A stretch of 64,000 bases of DNA from Ficedula albicollis. Taxonomy: Eukaryota; Chordata; Aves; Passeriformes; Muscicapidae. Location: positions 24,443,036-24,507,035 of the forward strand of contig NC_021678.1 of NCBI RefSeq assembly GCF_000247815.1, written 5' to 3'. Shown piece after piece: positions 27,669 to 39,851 of the stretch (the stretch's first letter is position 1; every line of letters starts with the position of its first letter). Below the pieces are notes generated by a model. That model saw only the letters and a list, made by a program, of their open reading frames with translations. It did not search any database and was not told the origin of the DNA. The position numbers and the translations under genes are program-made.

Positions 27669-28798
27669 TGAAAAGCCTGAATGAAACTCAAATGTGTTGT
27701 TCATAACTCTGATGTTGCCAGTACCCTGCAGACTCTCTCTGAGCATCAGCTTTTGTGGAAAAGAAAACAAATACATGACTGTAGCACACACATGGAAGTT
27801 TGTTCTCCATAACCTACTGTCAGACTCTTTCAGAACATTCATGTTTTCTAAGGAGAACAGTAATTTATTTCAGTTTTATGAGGCTAGTTGTGCTCTTTGT
27901 GCTGTTTCACATGTACAAATCAATTTGACATGCTTACAGATGTTAGGCAGAATTGTATGAATATTTGTTATAAACCAGAATGGTTCAGAGCACTTTATTA
28001 GATAATACATGCCCCAAAACTACAATTTATCGGTCCATGTGTAAGACTGTATGCTTTCATTCCTTAGATTTTATTGAAGAATATGCAGATCAATTCAATT
28101 ACTAAGCTGGCCTGGGAACTGCAGTTGCTCACTCTGGCTTAAAAACAGCCACAATTCTCTAAAGCTCAGGGATTTTTATTTTCCCTTTCTGAATATTTCA
28201 ACTTGGAAATCGGCAACACATGAGCTCACATCCTGAAAAGCCTGAATGAAACTCAAATGTGTTGTTCATAACTCTGATGTTGCCAGTACCCTGCAGACTC
28301 TCTCTGAGCATCAGCTTTTGTGGAAAAGAAAACAAATACATGACTGTAGCACACACATGGAAGTTTGTTCTCCATAACCTACTGTCAGACTCTTTCAGAA
28401 CATTCATGTTTTCTAAGGAGAACAGTAATTTATTTCAGTTTTATGAGGCTAGTTGTGCTCTTTGTGCTGTTTCACATGTACAAATCAATTTGACATGCTT
28501 ACAGATGTTAGGCAGAATTGTATGAATATTTGTTATAAACCAGAATGGTTCAGAGCACTTTATTAGATAATACATGCCCCAAAACTACAATTTATCGGTC
28601 CATGTGTAAGACTGTATGCTTTCATTCCTTAGATTTTATTGAAGAATATGCAGATCAATTCAATTACTAAGCTGGCCTGGGAACTGCAGTTGCTCACTCT
28701 GGCTTAAAAACAGCCACAATTCTCTAAAGCTCAGGGATTTTTATTTTCCCTTTCTGAATATTTCAACTTGGAAATAGGCAACACATGAGCTCACATCC
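27669..28798. repeat. Tandem duplication, 565-bp unit x2
   Basis: The largest local duplication. A unit beginning TGAAAAGCCTGAATG at 27669 is repeated head to tail at 28234, ending CTCACATCC at about 28233 and 28798. By eye the copies differ at a single base (GGAAATCGGC in the first, GGAAATAGGC in the second). Short open frames of 88 codons (+) and about 70 codons (-) occur in both copies but resemble no protein. With so little divergence this is a recent segmental event, a copy-number variant, or a haplotype-derived false duplication. Confidence 0.97.
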
Positions 28799-29942
28799 TT
28801 TTAGAATCCAGATAATTTGTTTGTTTTTTTTCTGTTTTGTTTTGCTATGATATTTTGTCTGTGCTATTGGTACAACATTGACAACCCATGACAAGAAATC
28901 TGTGATAGTCACAGCAAACCAAGGGCATATTTGTGTTCTTAGAAGAGTACTCTGAACAGATCCCAAGGGTTTTCCTGGGATTCATTTGGCAAGACACCAG
29001 CTGCCTGATGCAGCATTAAAAGCACCATTTCCTCAAAGCAGAATTTGGTGCTAAATGGCCACAGGAAGCCACCAGATCTGCCTAATAAATTTATCAAACA
29101 CCTAGCTGCTGGTTACAACTAAAGACTAGGTTTATTCTCTTCCATCCCATGTTTTATCACCTCTCCAAAACTGAGTCATGCAAACCAAATAGTTTTAGTG
29201 CTCAATATCTCCCAAAATGCCTGTAAAGAAATGCCAATTTTTATCCAAGTAAATGCAAACACAAAGCAAATATGAGTCCAGGGAGATGAATGTAAGCACT
29301 GTTTATTTCCACTCATTTCTGTTAAAGTGGCAGATGTTTGTAGTCTTGCAATTGGTTCCACAGGGTCAATGATCTGTTTTCTTTTGTAAACTAGCTTTAA
29401 AATCTGGTGACAATTTTTAGTGTAAATCTGAATTATTTCTCGCACAGAAGAACTTCGGCTTTGGACTCTTTGTAACTCTTGGCTTGAATTTTGACTTCTG
29501 CCCCTTGGTAGAAATTCCCTCAAATGCTTTCATCAATATTGGAAAAAACCATCTGAGTATCTTGTCAGAAAGCTGATTAGGACTGGGCTGGTCACAGGCA
29601 AACAAATGGACTCAGGTGATTTAAATATCTGTCACTCCTGCAATGAAAATGGCAGATATGAAATGCCAGGTAATTTGCCTTCCAGGTTGCAGTGGGCAAG
29701 CAGCCAATATTTGCACATAGAAATTAACTCCTTTTACCACGTTGATGCACATTAAATGTGTGTTTGCTCTCCACTGACTGTGTGGTGATACCAAATTGGT
29801 GTGTTGGGGAAGGAGAGATTCTGGAATAGTGGTTTCCATGCTGGCCACTGGGATCTGCAGTGGATGAGGAGTCCCAGGAAGGTTGATTTTTGAGGTGAGA
29901 AGAGCAACCTGCACATAGAAGCAGAGGAGCAGCAGTTAGAGA

Positions 29943-30692
29943 ATAATGCATTCATGAAGAATTAGGAAATGAGAGGGTGTACCATGGAAAATGGAGTGGT
30001 TTAGTTGTGCACTGAGCTAAACACTAAGGGGCTTCACTTAAGAGTTCTGCCAAAGGAGCCCTTTGGACTGCTCAATCCATCCCACAGTTTCCAGTCTATA
30101 AAATAAGACCATTAATTCTTCCTGCCTGCCACTCACCTCTTACATATCCTTTCTGTTTACATGGTGAGGAGTGTCTTCTCCTGCAGAGCCCTGAGTTCTG
30201 ATTTCAGATGCAGTTTGCCCCAGAGCAGATTTTAGTGTCTCTTAAAGAGCAGCCTGGCATCTTCCATAAATAGCTGGTACAAGTGGTCTGTTGGCTGTAG
30301 TTTTGCAAAGAGAGGAGCCAGAGCAGTGAGAGCAAACGGGAGCATCATAATGCATTCATGAAGAATTAGGAAATGAGAGGGTGTACCATGGAAAATGGAG
30401 TGGTTTAGTTGTGCACTGAGCTAAACACTAAGGGGCTTCACTTAAGAGTTCTGCCAAAGGAGCCCTTTGGACTGCTCAATCCATCCCACAGTTTCCAGTC
30501 TATAAAATAAGACCATTAATTCTTCCTGCCTGCCACTCACCTCTTACATATCCTTTCTGTTTACATGGTGAGGAGTGTCTTCTCCTGCAGAGCCCTGAGT
30601 TCTGATTTCAGATGCAGTTTGCCCCAGAGCAGATTTTAGTGTCTCTTAAAGAGCAGCCTGGCATCTTCCATAAATAGCTGGTACAAGTGGTC
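29943..30692. repeat. Direct duplication of about 348 bp, copies separated by about 56 bp
   Basis: A block beginning ATAATGCATTCATGAAG at 29943 recurs at 30347 (offset 404). It ends near 30290 and 30692, where the texts part at AAGTGGTCTGTT versus AAGTGGTCCGTT. The spacer at about 30291-30346 is single copy. Apart from the end, the copies look identical. A spaced direct repeat differs from simple slippage and suggests template switching, or tandem duplication followed by deletion. Confidence 0.95.
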
Positions 30693-33600
30693 CGTTTGAA
30701 ATGGGATATTTATACTGTCAATGGAGTAGTGAAATGCTCATAGCATTAACTGATGTCCTTGATTTGATGTGGGTGTTTTCAGTAAGGAATGGTTGATCAG
30801 AGGCAATAACTCAGGCAGTTTGATTTCTCAGTTGTTCATGAAGAGAAATGTACTTTGTAGAAGTGAATTCCTAAGTATATGGCTAAAGGGGTTTTTAGTC
30901 TGAATCATTCCTTTGAGGGATTTTAAACATTTGCCTCCCACATGCTACAATAATGCTCAGAAAGTGGTTTCATTGTATGGTCCGAGAAGCTGCGTTCTGG
31001 CGCCTGATGGTTTATGAGAAATAAACACAATGGAGTGGTCTTGGGTAATATAAATTCCCAATTTAACAGTACAAGCAGTAAGGGGAGAACCTGTGTGCAG
31101 CATCAGAGCAGAAGGACCCGGCTGGGAGCGTGGGTCTCTGCAGTGTTATGCTGAGCCTGGCAGATCCCAGTCTCCTCTCCAGACCTCACATGGAGAATAA
31201 GAGTTCGTAGAAAAACAAATAGTTTTATAAGTATCTCCTCTCACATGGCCAGCAGGGAAAAGCAGTTTGGACATGCTCTGTGAGTGGAGCTTTACCTCTT
31301 AATGACCGTGAGCAGGGCTTCAGCATTCTTCACTTCTCAGTTTTTCTCCTGTGTTTATTTTAAGTTTATTTTAAGTAAGGGTGATTTTCACTTTCCTGTT
31401 TGCATTGCTCCTCCTGCTACAACAAAGCAGTTAGGATACACATGGCAGAGACTGAGGGAGTCTAGAGCAAAGCATCCCACGGTGATGAGGATGTCTTTGC
31501 ACCATGAATAGAGCAGTCTGCATGAAAATCTACTTCCAGTCACCCATTAATTTGGGTGGATTTTGAATTCAGGGCTACAGAATGGTCCTTCTCTTCCCAG
31601 ACCCTGTCACAGGTGCTTTTCTTCTTTCCATTGGAGATGATGCTGTGGGCTGGATTCCATACACACATCAGGCAAGCTGGCAACCAAAGGAGTTTGAGAA
31701 CACCTATTACTCCTTCCCACCAGTTGCAGTGATCACCATCCTTACTTTAGGAGGGATAAATGAGAATATGAGTTACTTCAATTTTACCACATTTTCAACC
31801 CTCAGTCACCTTAAAGTTCATAATAAGTTGAGCTGTAAATAGCATACAGAAATTGCTCTGGCTCCTTCTGCACTGTAGCGTGGCAGACCCCAGCAGTGCA
31901 CATCAGCTAAGACAGCAAGGGAGCAGTGACTGCCACAGCAGGACACAAGGCAGCTGAGCTGAGGTGAATAAAGCACTCCCACAATGGGGAGTAGGAGCCT
32001 GTGAGCGACAGAAGGTTTCCAGAAGCACAGGTTTATTTCTTGTTTTATGACTGGTTGCTTTCCCCAATTGCCCTTGAGTGTGATGCTGTTTTACAGCGTG
32101 GTACGTCTGCCTCGTATTTCAAACACCTCTCTCTGCAATGTCCAAATGCCAAATGAACTGTTTGGTGCATAATTCTGCTGTGGACCATGGAGGAGGTACT
32201 GCAAGATTACAGGTGTTGGAAGGGCAGCTGTTGTCCCTGGGTAACTCCTTGTGACAGGTAGAGCTCGTGGTGGGAAAAAGAACCTTCATCTGCACTCCTG
32301 AGTGGGAATGGAGCCACTCAAATGTGGTGGGAATCATACAGTATACATCCTTTTGCATGTGCAGGTTCACACTGAATATTCTTGCAGGGGCCTCTGGCTT
32401 CAACGTGTCTTTTGGTAGCTTAGTACTCCCTGAGGTTCCTTGGCCATGGAAATTACACCATGAGCACCAGTACTCACTGAAAATACCATTACCCATTGAA
32501 GTGAGGGATTAAGAGTATAAAATTGCACTTGTGAAAAAGTAAAGTGAAGAACAGAAGGAAGGAAAACCATAAATCTTCACACAGAAAGGGAGGTATCATA
32601 CCAGCAAAGTTCTGGCCTTGCCAATTTTTTACTCTTGGCTTAGTAGCTGAGGACAGAAATGTTCTCCAGATGCAAGGAATCACTAGGCACTTCCTTGGCT
32701 TCTCAGTATTTCTCTCTCCTGAAAGGGACGGAGGATCATTAGAAATGGGATATGTTCTTAAGGTTCTCACAGAATGATCTGATTCCCCAAGTTGTAAGTT
32801 ATTTTTGTAGAAGTAAGTCTCAAAGTTGGTTTATTTACACTAGGTGTTCCATAGCTCATTCTGGAGACTGGTTGCAGACCTCATACTCTGAAGAATTACA
32901 ATTCATGTAGGTTGTAGGACTGCTCCAGTCTCAGGAAACTGGTCAAGAGGAGGGCTGTGTCCCTTGAGCTGCAGTTAAACACAGACTGAGTTTCCAGTGT
33001 GTGTGTGCATCCAGCTGAGTTTGCTCTGCTGTCTTAGATCCTTTACAGGTGCATGAATACTGGCTGCTCATGACCTTGGACAGTCAAGCCTTTGGGCAAT
33101 AACAGACAGCACTGAAGAAGAAAAAGAGGAGGGAAATGATGATTTGACAGTCTGACAGCAACACATCCCCTTCAGGCGTGTGTGGGGCTGGGGTGATCTG
33201 TGCATGCTGGTGGATTCAATGTGCGTGTATCTGATCTCTACAGTAAATACGTATTTTATGTATTAACATAACACATGTTTAAGGAAATAAATTATGTTGA
33301 GAAGACAACATTTGGCAGTGGTTCAAAAGAAAGGTGGCAGTGAAATACTTTTGATCTGAGTGCAGTGATTTCAGCTGCATCTATCTGCTCACCAGCTCCT
33401 TGTAAAACTGTTTTAGAGTATTGCTGCAGTTGCATTGAGCTTGCACAAAGTGGGAAGCTCTTCCATGCCCTCTGAGAAGGGAAACAGAAAGCTTTGAAGC
33501 CCTCTGGGCTGAAGAAGATACTCCAAATTATTTTACATGTAAGGAATCAAGTGCTGAGATTCTGAATTTTGCAGTTGAACCTCACTAAAGAGAATAAAAC

Positions 33601-36059
33601 AGAAGGTGGCTGAACTGCTCAAGTGCCCTTCATTTCTACTTAGATAAATTAATTACTCCTCCTTAGATTTTTTTCTTAAACAAAGCTAGGAAAAAATACA
33701 AGGGCATTTGTGAAGATAGGCATCCTTTAAATTCAGTGTCTCAGATTCTCCTGCTGAGGAGCAGAAAATCTGTATTTAGTAGAAATCCTTTCCACTTTGG
33801 CTTTGTCTGTACTGCTGTGAAAAACTTTAAGTCTCAAAATCCAGAAATAACATCGTAACTGCTCTGATGCAGAGCTCAGCAAAACCTCTCTGGAAAGCTA
33901 CCTGGGCAGCCAGCCCCTCTGAGCTGCAATGACCATGGCCAGCTTGCTGGTGGTGTCCCAGCCACTGGGTTTATGCTTGCTCTGGTGGCTTGGGGACAGC
34001 TGTGGTCTTCAGAAGTCCATTCTCACCCAAGGAGATCTCTCATCAACTGACTTTTCCCAAAGAAACACTGCCAGCTGCCTTATACAAGAAATTTTATAAC
34101 CTTGGATGTTTAATGGAGAGAGGAATGATTCCTAAATTCTTCAGGCTGAAGCTGGGTGGTCCTTGGTAATGGGCTGTTGGACCCATTTTGTGTCTTACAG
34201 TCTCGTCACATGAAGTCATTCAGTCTTTTTGATGTGCCCCCCAGATTTGCATCTGCAAATATGAATGTTCCTGAACAAAGGAGTCTCTCCTTTGTAGGCA
34301 TTAAAGATGACTTGTAAATGTTCTGCAAGGCTGAGGCTGTGTTATGGGCCACTCCAGCATGAAGAGCTTCATCTGTATTCAGCATGACTAGTTTGGTCTG
34401 TCTTAAAAAGTGAGAACTGAAGCTTTAGAGGAAGAAAACAACAAATTCCTGGGCATCTTCTTCTGAAAGAAAGGGGTCAAAGTCACCTCATTTGTTCCAC
34501 ATTTCACCAGAATTGTTCTTTCGTAGCCTTTGGCCATTATCAGTTATTGTGGGTAAATGGCATTCCACATTTCTTCCAACCTACCTACTACCCCAAAAGA
34601 TGAATCCCACTCTTGTTTTGATTTATATTTAATGGGATATTTTTTTTTTTCCTTTGGCTGGATATTTTGTGATGCAGGCCAGCATCTCTTAGAGACTCAT
34701 CTCTAAATTTTCACAAACATAGTTCAGGAGCCAGTAAACTGCAACCCTTTATGCCATGGTTATTTGAAAACATTAATGAACTAAGTGTCACAGTTGCTTC
34801 TATATGCTAGAGACATGTTAGTCCTTAGGTGGCCATGCATCTGAGCTACTGAGGGATTTAAGTAAAACAGTTGGATATGTAACCCTGGTTTGCTATCACT
34901 GCCGTGTGTCTTGTCTGCAGAACTCCATCTCTCTTAACCTCTTTTCAGATGGAAAAAGATATTCTGTCCAGCAGCCAAAGGGAAATGCAAGCATCCTGGT
35001 GGAAAACAAGCTGTTTCAAAACCCTGGCTGCAAGCTACCCACACATCACAGTTGTCAGCCAGGCTGCACATGCATAGTTGCAGGGAATAAAATTGAGAGG
35101 ACCTTCTGTTCCTATTCAGAAAGATCTCTATCCATTCACCTACACAAAAGGATTGTCATCAGCTGCCAGTATTAATTTGTTCTCCTATGTAGGTTTCCGG
35201 CTAAAGGAGGAAAAAATAAGCCCAGTCCTGCTATCCAACAAGAGCACTTGAAATCCAAATGCTAGCCCAAATATTTCAAAGCATTAATGCGACCCACTTC
35301 TAGATTACTTGGGGTCATTTCTGATGTTATTTATTCCTCCTTTTCTTCAATTAACTTCTGAGAGGCTGAAATATCAGTATGCAGAAAATCAAATATGAGA
35401 AACAAAGCCCATTTTTATTTTAGGACTCTGCTTCCCTCGTAATAGAAGTTTATTTAAAGAGGAGCCTGGAATAATCCAGTTTAAGCAAAGCAAAGAGCTC
35501 TGCTGAAGCCAAACCTTGTGTGGGTGTGCTCTTGTCAGGGCTCCCAGAAGAGGAGGACAGGAAAAGCTGTTAGTCAGACCTCAGATATTGCAGGAGATGT
35601 TGGTTACTCAGTAGCTGGCATTATTCCTTGGCATACCAGTACAGAGCTACTACTCTGGTGTACTGGGAGAGAGTACATCCCATTGGGAAAATCCTCAGAT
35701 AACCTGATGCCCTGCTCTTTGTTGTCATAAAGAAAATCCCAAGGATATGTGGCTGAAAGAGGTGTCCACTGCAAGGACCTGGATGTGCTTTAGGGACAAC
35801 TTTGCCTCTTCCTCTTGTTCCACCTTGAGCTGTTTGCAGCACGTCCCACGCTGGGGTCTGGTGTGTTGCTGTGTGTTGTGTGGGGTGGTGTCACCTCCTA
35901 CTATTTGGATCTGGGCTCAAAGCCACAACAGGCTTTAGTCCAGTTGGGTCATTGCTTCTTACACTGTCCCAGGAGTTTCCCACATACTCAATTTTCACCC
36001 AAGTGAATGATCTCCTCATGTTTATTAGAGTTCAGAAAGTTGGATGTAAGAATAAATTT

Positions 36060-36560
36060 TAGCATTATCTTAGCTTTCTTTATAATTTTAATGTTTTTTT
36101 TTCTCAGTATGTTGTTCTTTAAAATTTCTTAGCACAGCTATGGATGTGTTAAATATAAGTAATTTCAGCATTAGAGACAGAGGAGTTTGTTCCTCAGAAA
36201 AAGAATCAAATAAATTGATTAGTTCTTGAAGCAGCAAGTATACTAACAAAGAGGAAAAGGTGCAATTTTGTTTCCATTGGTAGATCTGAATGTCTGAGAA
36301 TCATCTTATATATCTGTGGATTTGAATTTTAGTTATTTAGTTTGGAAATAATAAATGATTGTATTGTATTTCTAAAAGCCTGCCTATTCTTAAATGCTGC
36401 ACTGTAAAATTCCTATCTGTACTGCTCTGCTGTGAGAGCCAGAACACTAATTATTTGTTATAGACAGGAATATTAATTAAATTTCATATGGCAATTAATA
36501 ATATAGAGCTGAATGTAGCAATTTCTTTTAAATTAAAAAAATGTGCAGCTAGATATTTAT
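36060..36560. other. AT-rich, TAAT-motif-dense block; possible regulatory element
   Basis: This stretch contains repeated homeodomain-type cores (AATATTAATTAAATTTC near 36468, GCAATTAATAATATAG near 36491, AACACTAATTATTTG near 36442) and no open frame of note. Such clusters are common in conserved neural enhancers but also arise from plain AT-richness. I cannot distinguish these without an alignment. Confidence 0.2.
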
Positions 36561-36853
36561 TTCATAAGTCTGTGAGAATTACTGTAGATAATAAAGAGGG
36601 CATGAAAACTTGGAGCCTGTACAGATATTGATGGTATGTTGAGGGTGTCTTTCAGATATTTATCCTCTGCTTTCCCTCTCCAAGGAGAGCCTCCCTTGGG
36701 CAGTTCTTGCCATTGATTTTGAGTCTGCCTGCTCAGAAGCCAGAAATGTTGTTGCTGGTGGGGAAGTACAAGAACAGCAATTGATTGCAAATACATTTCA
36801 TGATATTCTGCTCCCGTATTTCAAAGGGGAAAATTTATTAATAGCAGCAGGTC

Positions 36854-36992
36854 TCTGATTCTCCCTTTTAAGCATATCAAGCAAATCCATATTTTTTGAA
36901 GCTCCTTGCTATTTTAATTTCTCATCTGATTCTCCCTTTTAAGCATATCAAGCAAACCCATATTTTTTGAAGCTCCTGGCTATTTTAATTTC
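36854..36992. repeat. Tandem duplication, 71-bp unit x2, abutting the LTR
   Basis: TCTGATTCTCCCTTTTAAGC occurs at 36854 and 36925; both units continue through CATATTTTTTGAAGCTCC to CTATTTTAATTTC. Substitutions: CAAATCC versus CAAACCC, CCTTGCT versus CCTGGCT. The second copy ends within a few bases of the proposed left edge of the LTR. Confidence 0.93.
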
Positions 36993-36995
36993 CCC

Positions 36996-37725
36996 TGTGT
37001 GAGGTTCTCTGACCTCCTGTGCTCTTTAGGCACCAACTCCAGAGCTCTTGGCTCCTCCTTTGTTGGGTTTCCTTCTAAATAAGCAAAGCAGCTAATAGTT
37101 AATAGTTAATAATAGGTTATTTATTACAAAGCACATCTTATTACAAGCACATCAGTCTCAACATGCACACAGACAAGCAATGGCAAAACCAGTGGCAATA
37201 AGTGAATGGCTTGAAGCCAGAATGGCTAAAAGCAAGCGGCTAAAAGCCACAATGGCTAAAAGCAACAACTCTCCCCAATACATACTGTTATATAGGATAT
37301 TTCCAACAAGCTAAGGTGCAAACTCGGACCACCACTACCTAACCTGTTAGAATCCTAGTTTCTTAGCACACCAGGTTACGTATAGAACTACGCATACAAT
37401 CTATCTTGTTCTATGTGAGAAATGTAAGCAATATTCTTACTATAACTATTATTTCTGAGTCCTGTCTACAACTGTGGGCCTAGAGCCTCTATTGAAGATA
37501 TCAGTATGTTTCAACCTTCACTAGAACTCGGTCTGCTACTGTGGCATTTGAAACCTTTCACTTACTAAAAGCATTAGAACTCACCCTAAAACTTACTAAC
37601 TTACTAACTTAAATGTCTACTTTATGTGAGTGGCTTAATATACTTCAATCCATCCAAAGGCTTTAATTCAATCCCTGCACTCTCATTTCTCTCTGAAGAA
37701 TTCAGAGAGACTCCTGAATCCAGCA
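36996..37725 (-). mobile_element. Solo LTR of an endogenous retrovirus, reverse orientation
   Basis: Read on the minus strand this 0.73-kb block has the layout of a retroviral LTR: a start TGCTGG (37725), a TATA box TATATAA (37294-37288), about 160 bp further a poly(A) signal AATAAA (37125-37120), and an end CACACA (36996). The ends fit the TG...CA rule, and both flanks show CCCC, compatible with a 4-bp target duplication in a C-run. Internal repeats of an AATGGCTAAAAGC type lie at about 37205-37268, and the right end has a 9-bp inverted repeat (37689-37709). No gag, pol or env sequence is nearby, so it is a solo LTR. I cannot name the family, and the boundaries are inferred. Confidence 0.6.
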
Positions 37726-37765
37726 CCCCCCAAAGTGACCCCTTTTTTGTGTTGTCTCCCCACAG

Positions 37766-38446
37766 ACAGTGAGCTCATCCCTCCCGACTGCCTGCGGCCG
37801 CGCTCCTTCACGGCCATCCGCCGGCCCTCGCTGCGCCGGGACACGGAGGACACGCGCCTCTCGGTCAGCCTGTGCGACCTCAACCTGCAGGAGGACACCT
37901 TCCACGTGACGGCCACCACCTGCCCCATCCCGCAGAACTCCCTCAACTCCCAGCACTCCCACCTCCTGCCGTCCCAGCTGGAGAGCGACCTCCGCTTCCA
38001 CCACCTCCGGGGACCCCACGTCAAGATCCTCGACGACCAAACCGTGGCCCGCCTGGAGCACGCCCGGGACGAGAGGACTTTGGTGTTCACCAGCAGGCCC
38101 CTTCGCATCAACGAGACCATTTTTGTCAAAATCAACAAGTCGAGCGCCGTGCGCACGGGGACGCTGTCCTACGGGGTGACGTCCTGCGACCCCAGCACCC
38201 TGCGCCCCAGTGACCTCCCCTACAACCCCGAATCCCTGCTCGACAGAAAGGAGTTCTGGGCCATCTGCCGAGTGGTGGTGCCCCTCCAGAGCGGAGACAT
38301 CCTGGGATTTATGGTGAATTCTGATGGCGAGCTGCACCTGAGCCACAACGGTGCTGGCATTGGCATGCAGGTCTGCGCGGACTGTTCCCAGCCCCTCTGG
38401 ATGTTCTTCGTTTTACACGGTGCCATCATGCAAATTCGATTGCTGG
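37766..38446 (+). CDS. NEURL1: NEURL1 exon encoding the inter-NHR linker and NHR2 domain (partial gene)
   Basis: Neuralized E3 ubiquitin ligase 1 binds Notch ligands through its neuralized homology repeats and promotes their ubiquitination and endocytosis; in vertebrate neurons it also modifies synaptic substrates such as CPEB3. This 681-bp exon is open throughout and encodes about 227 residues. The linker begins [15 protein letters not shown] and includes [10 protein letters not shown] and [13 protein letters not shown], as in NEURL1. NHR2 runs from about residue 75 ([15 protein letters not shown]) to the end (MQIRLLG), with typical NHR text such as [20 protein letters not shown] and [12 protein letters not shown]. 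The exon begins after CACAG at 37765 and ends at donor G|GTATGT (38447). Both borders are phase 1, so its length is a multiple of three. It is much richer in GC and CpG than its flanks. NEURL1B is the alternative paralogue, but the linker wording fits NEURL1 better. An in-frame ATG at 37735 lies in the intron and is not a start. Confidence 0.95.
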
Positions 38447-39366
38447 GTATGTTGGACCCCCCTTTTTCCAAACCTTGTGCGCAAGAATGCAAGGGGGGAT
38501 ACATCGTGGGAGAGGGAGTGAGCGGCTCCCTCCCTGCTCTAGGATGAAGTACAGATTTTGGTTTTATGAAAAGAAAGAAACATCCAAAGGTACAAACATA
38601 GCATATGGGTATGAGTTACAAGAGTTAACCTCCTTGCACTTCTGTAACACTCTTCACGTGATGGTCTCCAAGCTCTTTCCAGAGAATGAATTAAGCCTCA
38701 GGGACCTCCATTAAAGTGCAGATGAGTCATCACTGACCTAGCAGAAGCAAGGAAGGCGGAGGAGAGGTGCTTTGGGCTGAGCTAATGTGAGGCATAGCCA
38801 GCAGAAGAAAAGAGATCTGATGCCCTTTTCTGTGTGTTAGATGTCTGGTATGATGGACTCCCAAAAGAGTGATGCCCTTGCTTTCCCCAGGCTTGTATGT
38901 GAGAGGCAAGCCAGCAAGCAGCGAGGAAACCCAGTTCACAGAGCATGGCACTGGCCATCTCAACAGGAGAAAGGTTTCCTTGTCCTCCAGCCCTTTTTAA
39001 GGCAGAGTAGCTCACACAGGCTGATAGACCTCTGAAGAGACGGCCTCTTGGTCTTTTTGCTTTTTTTCCAGCTCTTTTAGCTGATATACTTCATTGAAAT
39101 GCTGCAAGTCATAGTAGGAAGGTGTGGAGGGAAAAGCTTTGAAATAACATTTCTCAGGATCAAATTTACTTTTTTGTGTGTGTATATTAGACCAAGTATA
39201 GGATGTGTTTGATCATTAATTTGTACCATGTCATGGTTCTGCTAGTGTTGGTGTCAGACTGTGAAAGGTGGATTCTGAGAACATGATGTAATTCCTGGTA
39301 TCACTCTAAATGAAGAATATTTTCAAATATTCCTTTCTGTTTATACTGTTATATACCTTTAAGTAT

Positions 39367-39448
39367 AGTTATATTCCATTTTGCTTCAAATCCTCATACA
39401 TAACAGCAGTTATATTCCGTTTTGCTTCAAATCCTCATACATAACAGC
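39367..39448. repeat. Tandem duplication, 41-bp unit x2
   Basis: AGTTATATTCC at 39367 and 39408 begins two consecutive 41-bp units, each continuing TTTTGCTTCAAATCCTCATA to AACAGC. One substitution is visible (TTCCATT versus TTCCGTT). Confidence 0.94.
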
Positions 39449-39851
39449 GAAAAAGGCCCCAACAACCTGCCTCCCCATCAAACTCAAAAGCCAACCAACA
39501 TTTCCTTTTTTTTTAGGATTTATAGACAGTTCTTAAAGATAAATTGTGAACACACACATATTTGTCTGCAGGGTCCAGTTCACCTTAATCACAGTATGAA
39601 ATGCCTTGTATAATTTGTTTGAAGTTGACCACAGGCCTCTGCTGTGAGTGTTTTGTGGCTGTTAAAGGCTCACAGAAGACAAATGTAATACTACAATTTA
39701 TTTCCCAGAGCCTGAGACTCAATCCCTGCTAATTCAGCCTGATTACATTTGTTGTGGGTACTGTACATAATCCATGGTTAGCTCTGCTCTCCACCAACAT
39801 GCCATTGTGATAATGATAAGTGAAGTCAAACAGAACCCAGAAAAGCAGGAG

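Larger units (their letters stand above)
1..37765 (+). other. NEURL1: Intron of NEURL1 upstream of the NHR2 exon (5' end outside window)
   Basis: No open frame in this stretch resembles a known protein, and none matches the NHR1 domain that must precede NHR2 in NEURL1, so the upstream exons should lie before the window. The intron ends in a good acceptor, a pyrimidine-rich run ending CCCCACAG at 37758-37765, and is phase 1 (it splits a codon after its first base). It holds two CR1 fragments, an LTR at its 3' end and seven local direct duplications, listed separately. Between those items (1-1239, 1300-4970, 5070-10000, 13150-18940, 19065-27660, 30700-36850) I see only unremarkable non-coding sequence with short A/T or pyrimidine runs. 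The intron assignment is inferred from the exon order of the family; an independent non-coding gene inside it cannot be excluded. Confidence 0.8.

Noticed and set aside
27694..28525. Duplicated 88-codon open frame as a tandem gene pair
   Set aside because: The identity is explained by the 565-bp DNA duplication; the peptide has no family resemblance and the frame is not supported by splice or start context.
31582..31842. 86-codon plus-strand open frame with fairly natural composition, preceded by TTCCCAG
   Set aside because: I recognise no protein family, there is no convincing donor in frame, and it lies in the middle of a NEURL1 intron. A protein search would settle it.
37735..37765. In-frame ATG just upstream of the NHR2 exon as a start codon
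   Set aside because: It sits between the branch region and the acceptor AG, and homologues continue upstream through a spliced exon.
37702..38346. 214-codon minus-strand open frame across the NHR2 exon
   Set aside because: It is a shadow of the GC-rich NEURL1 coding exon on the opposite strand.
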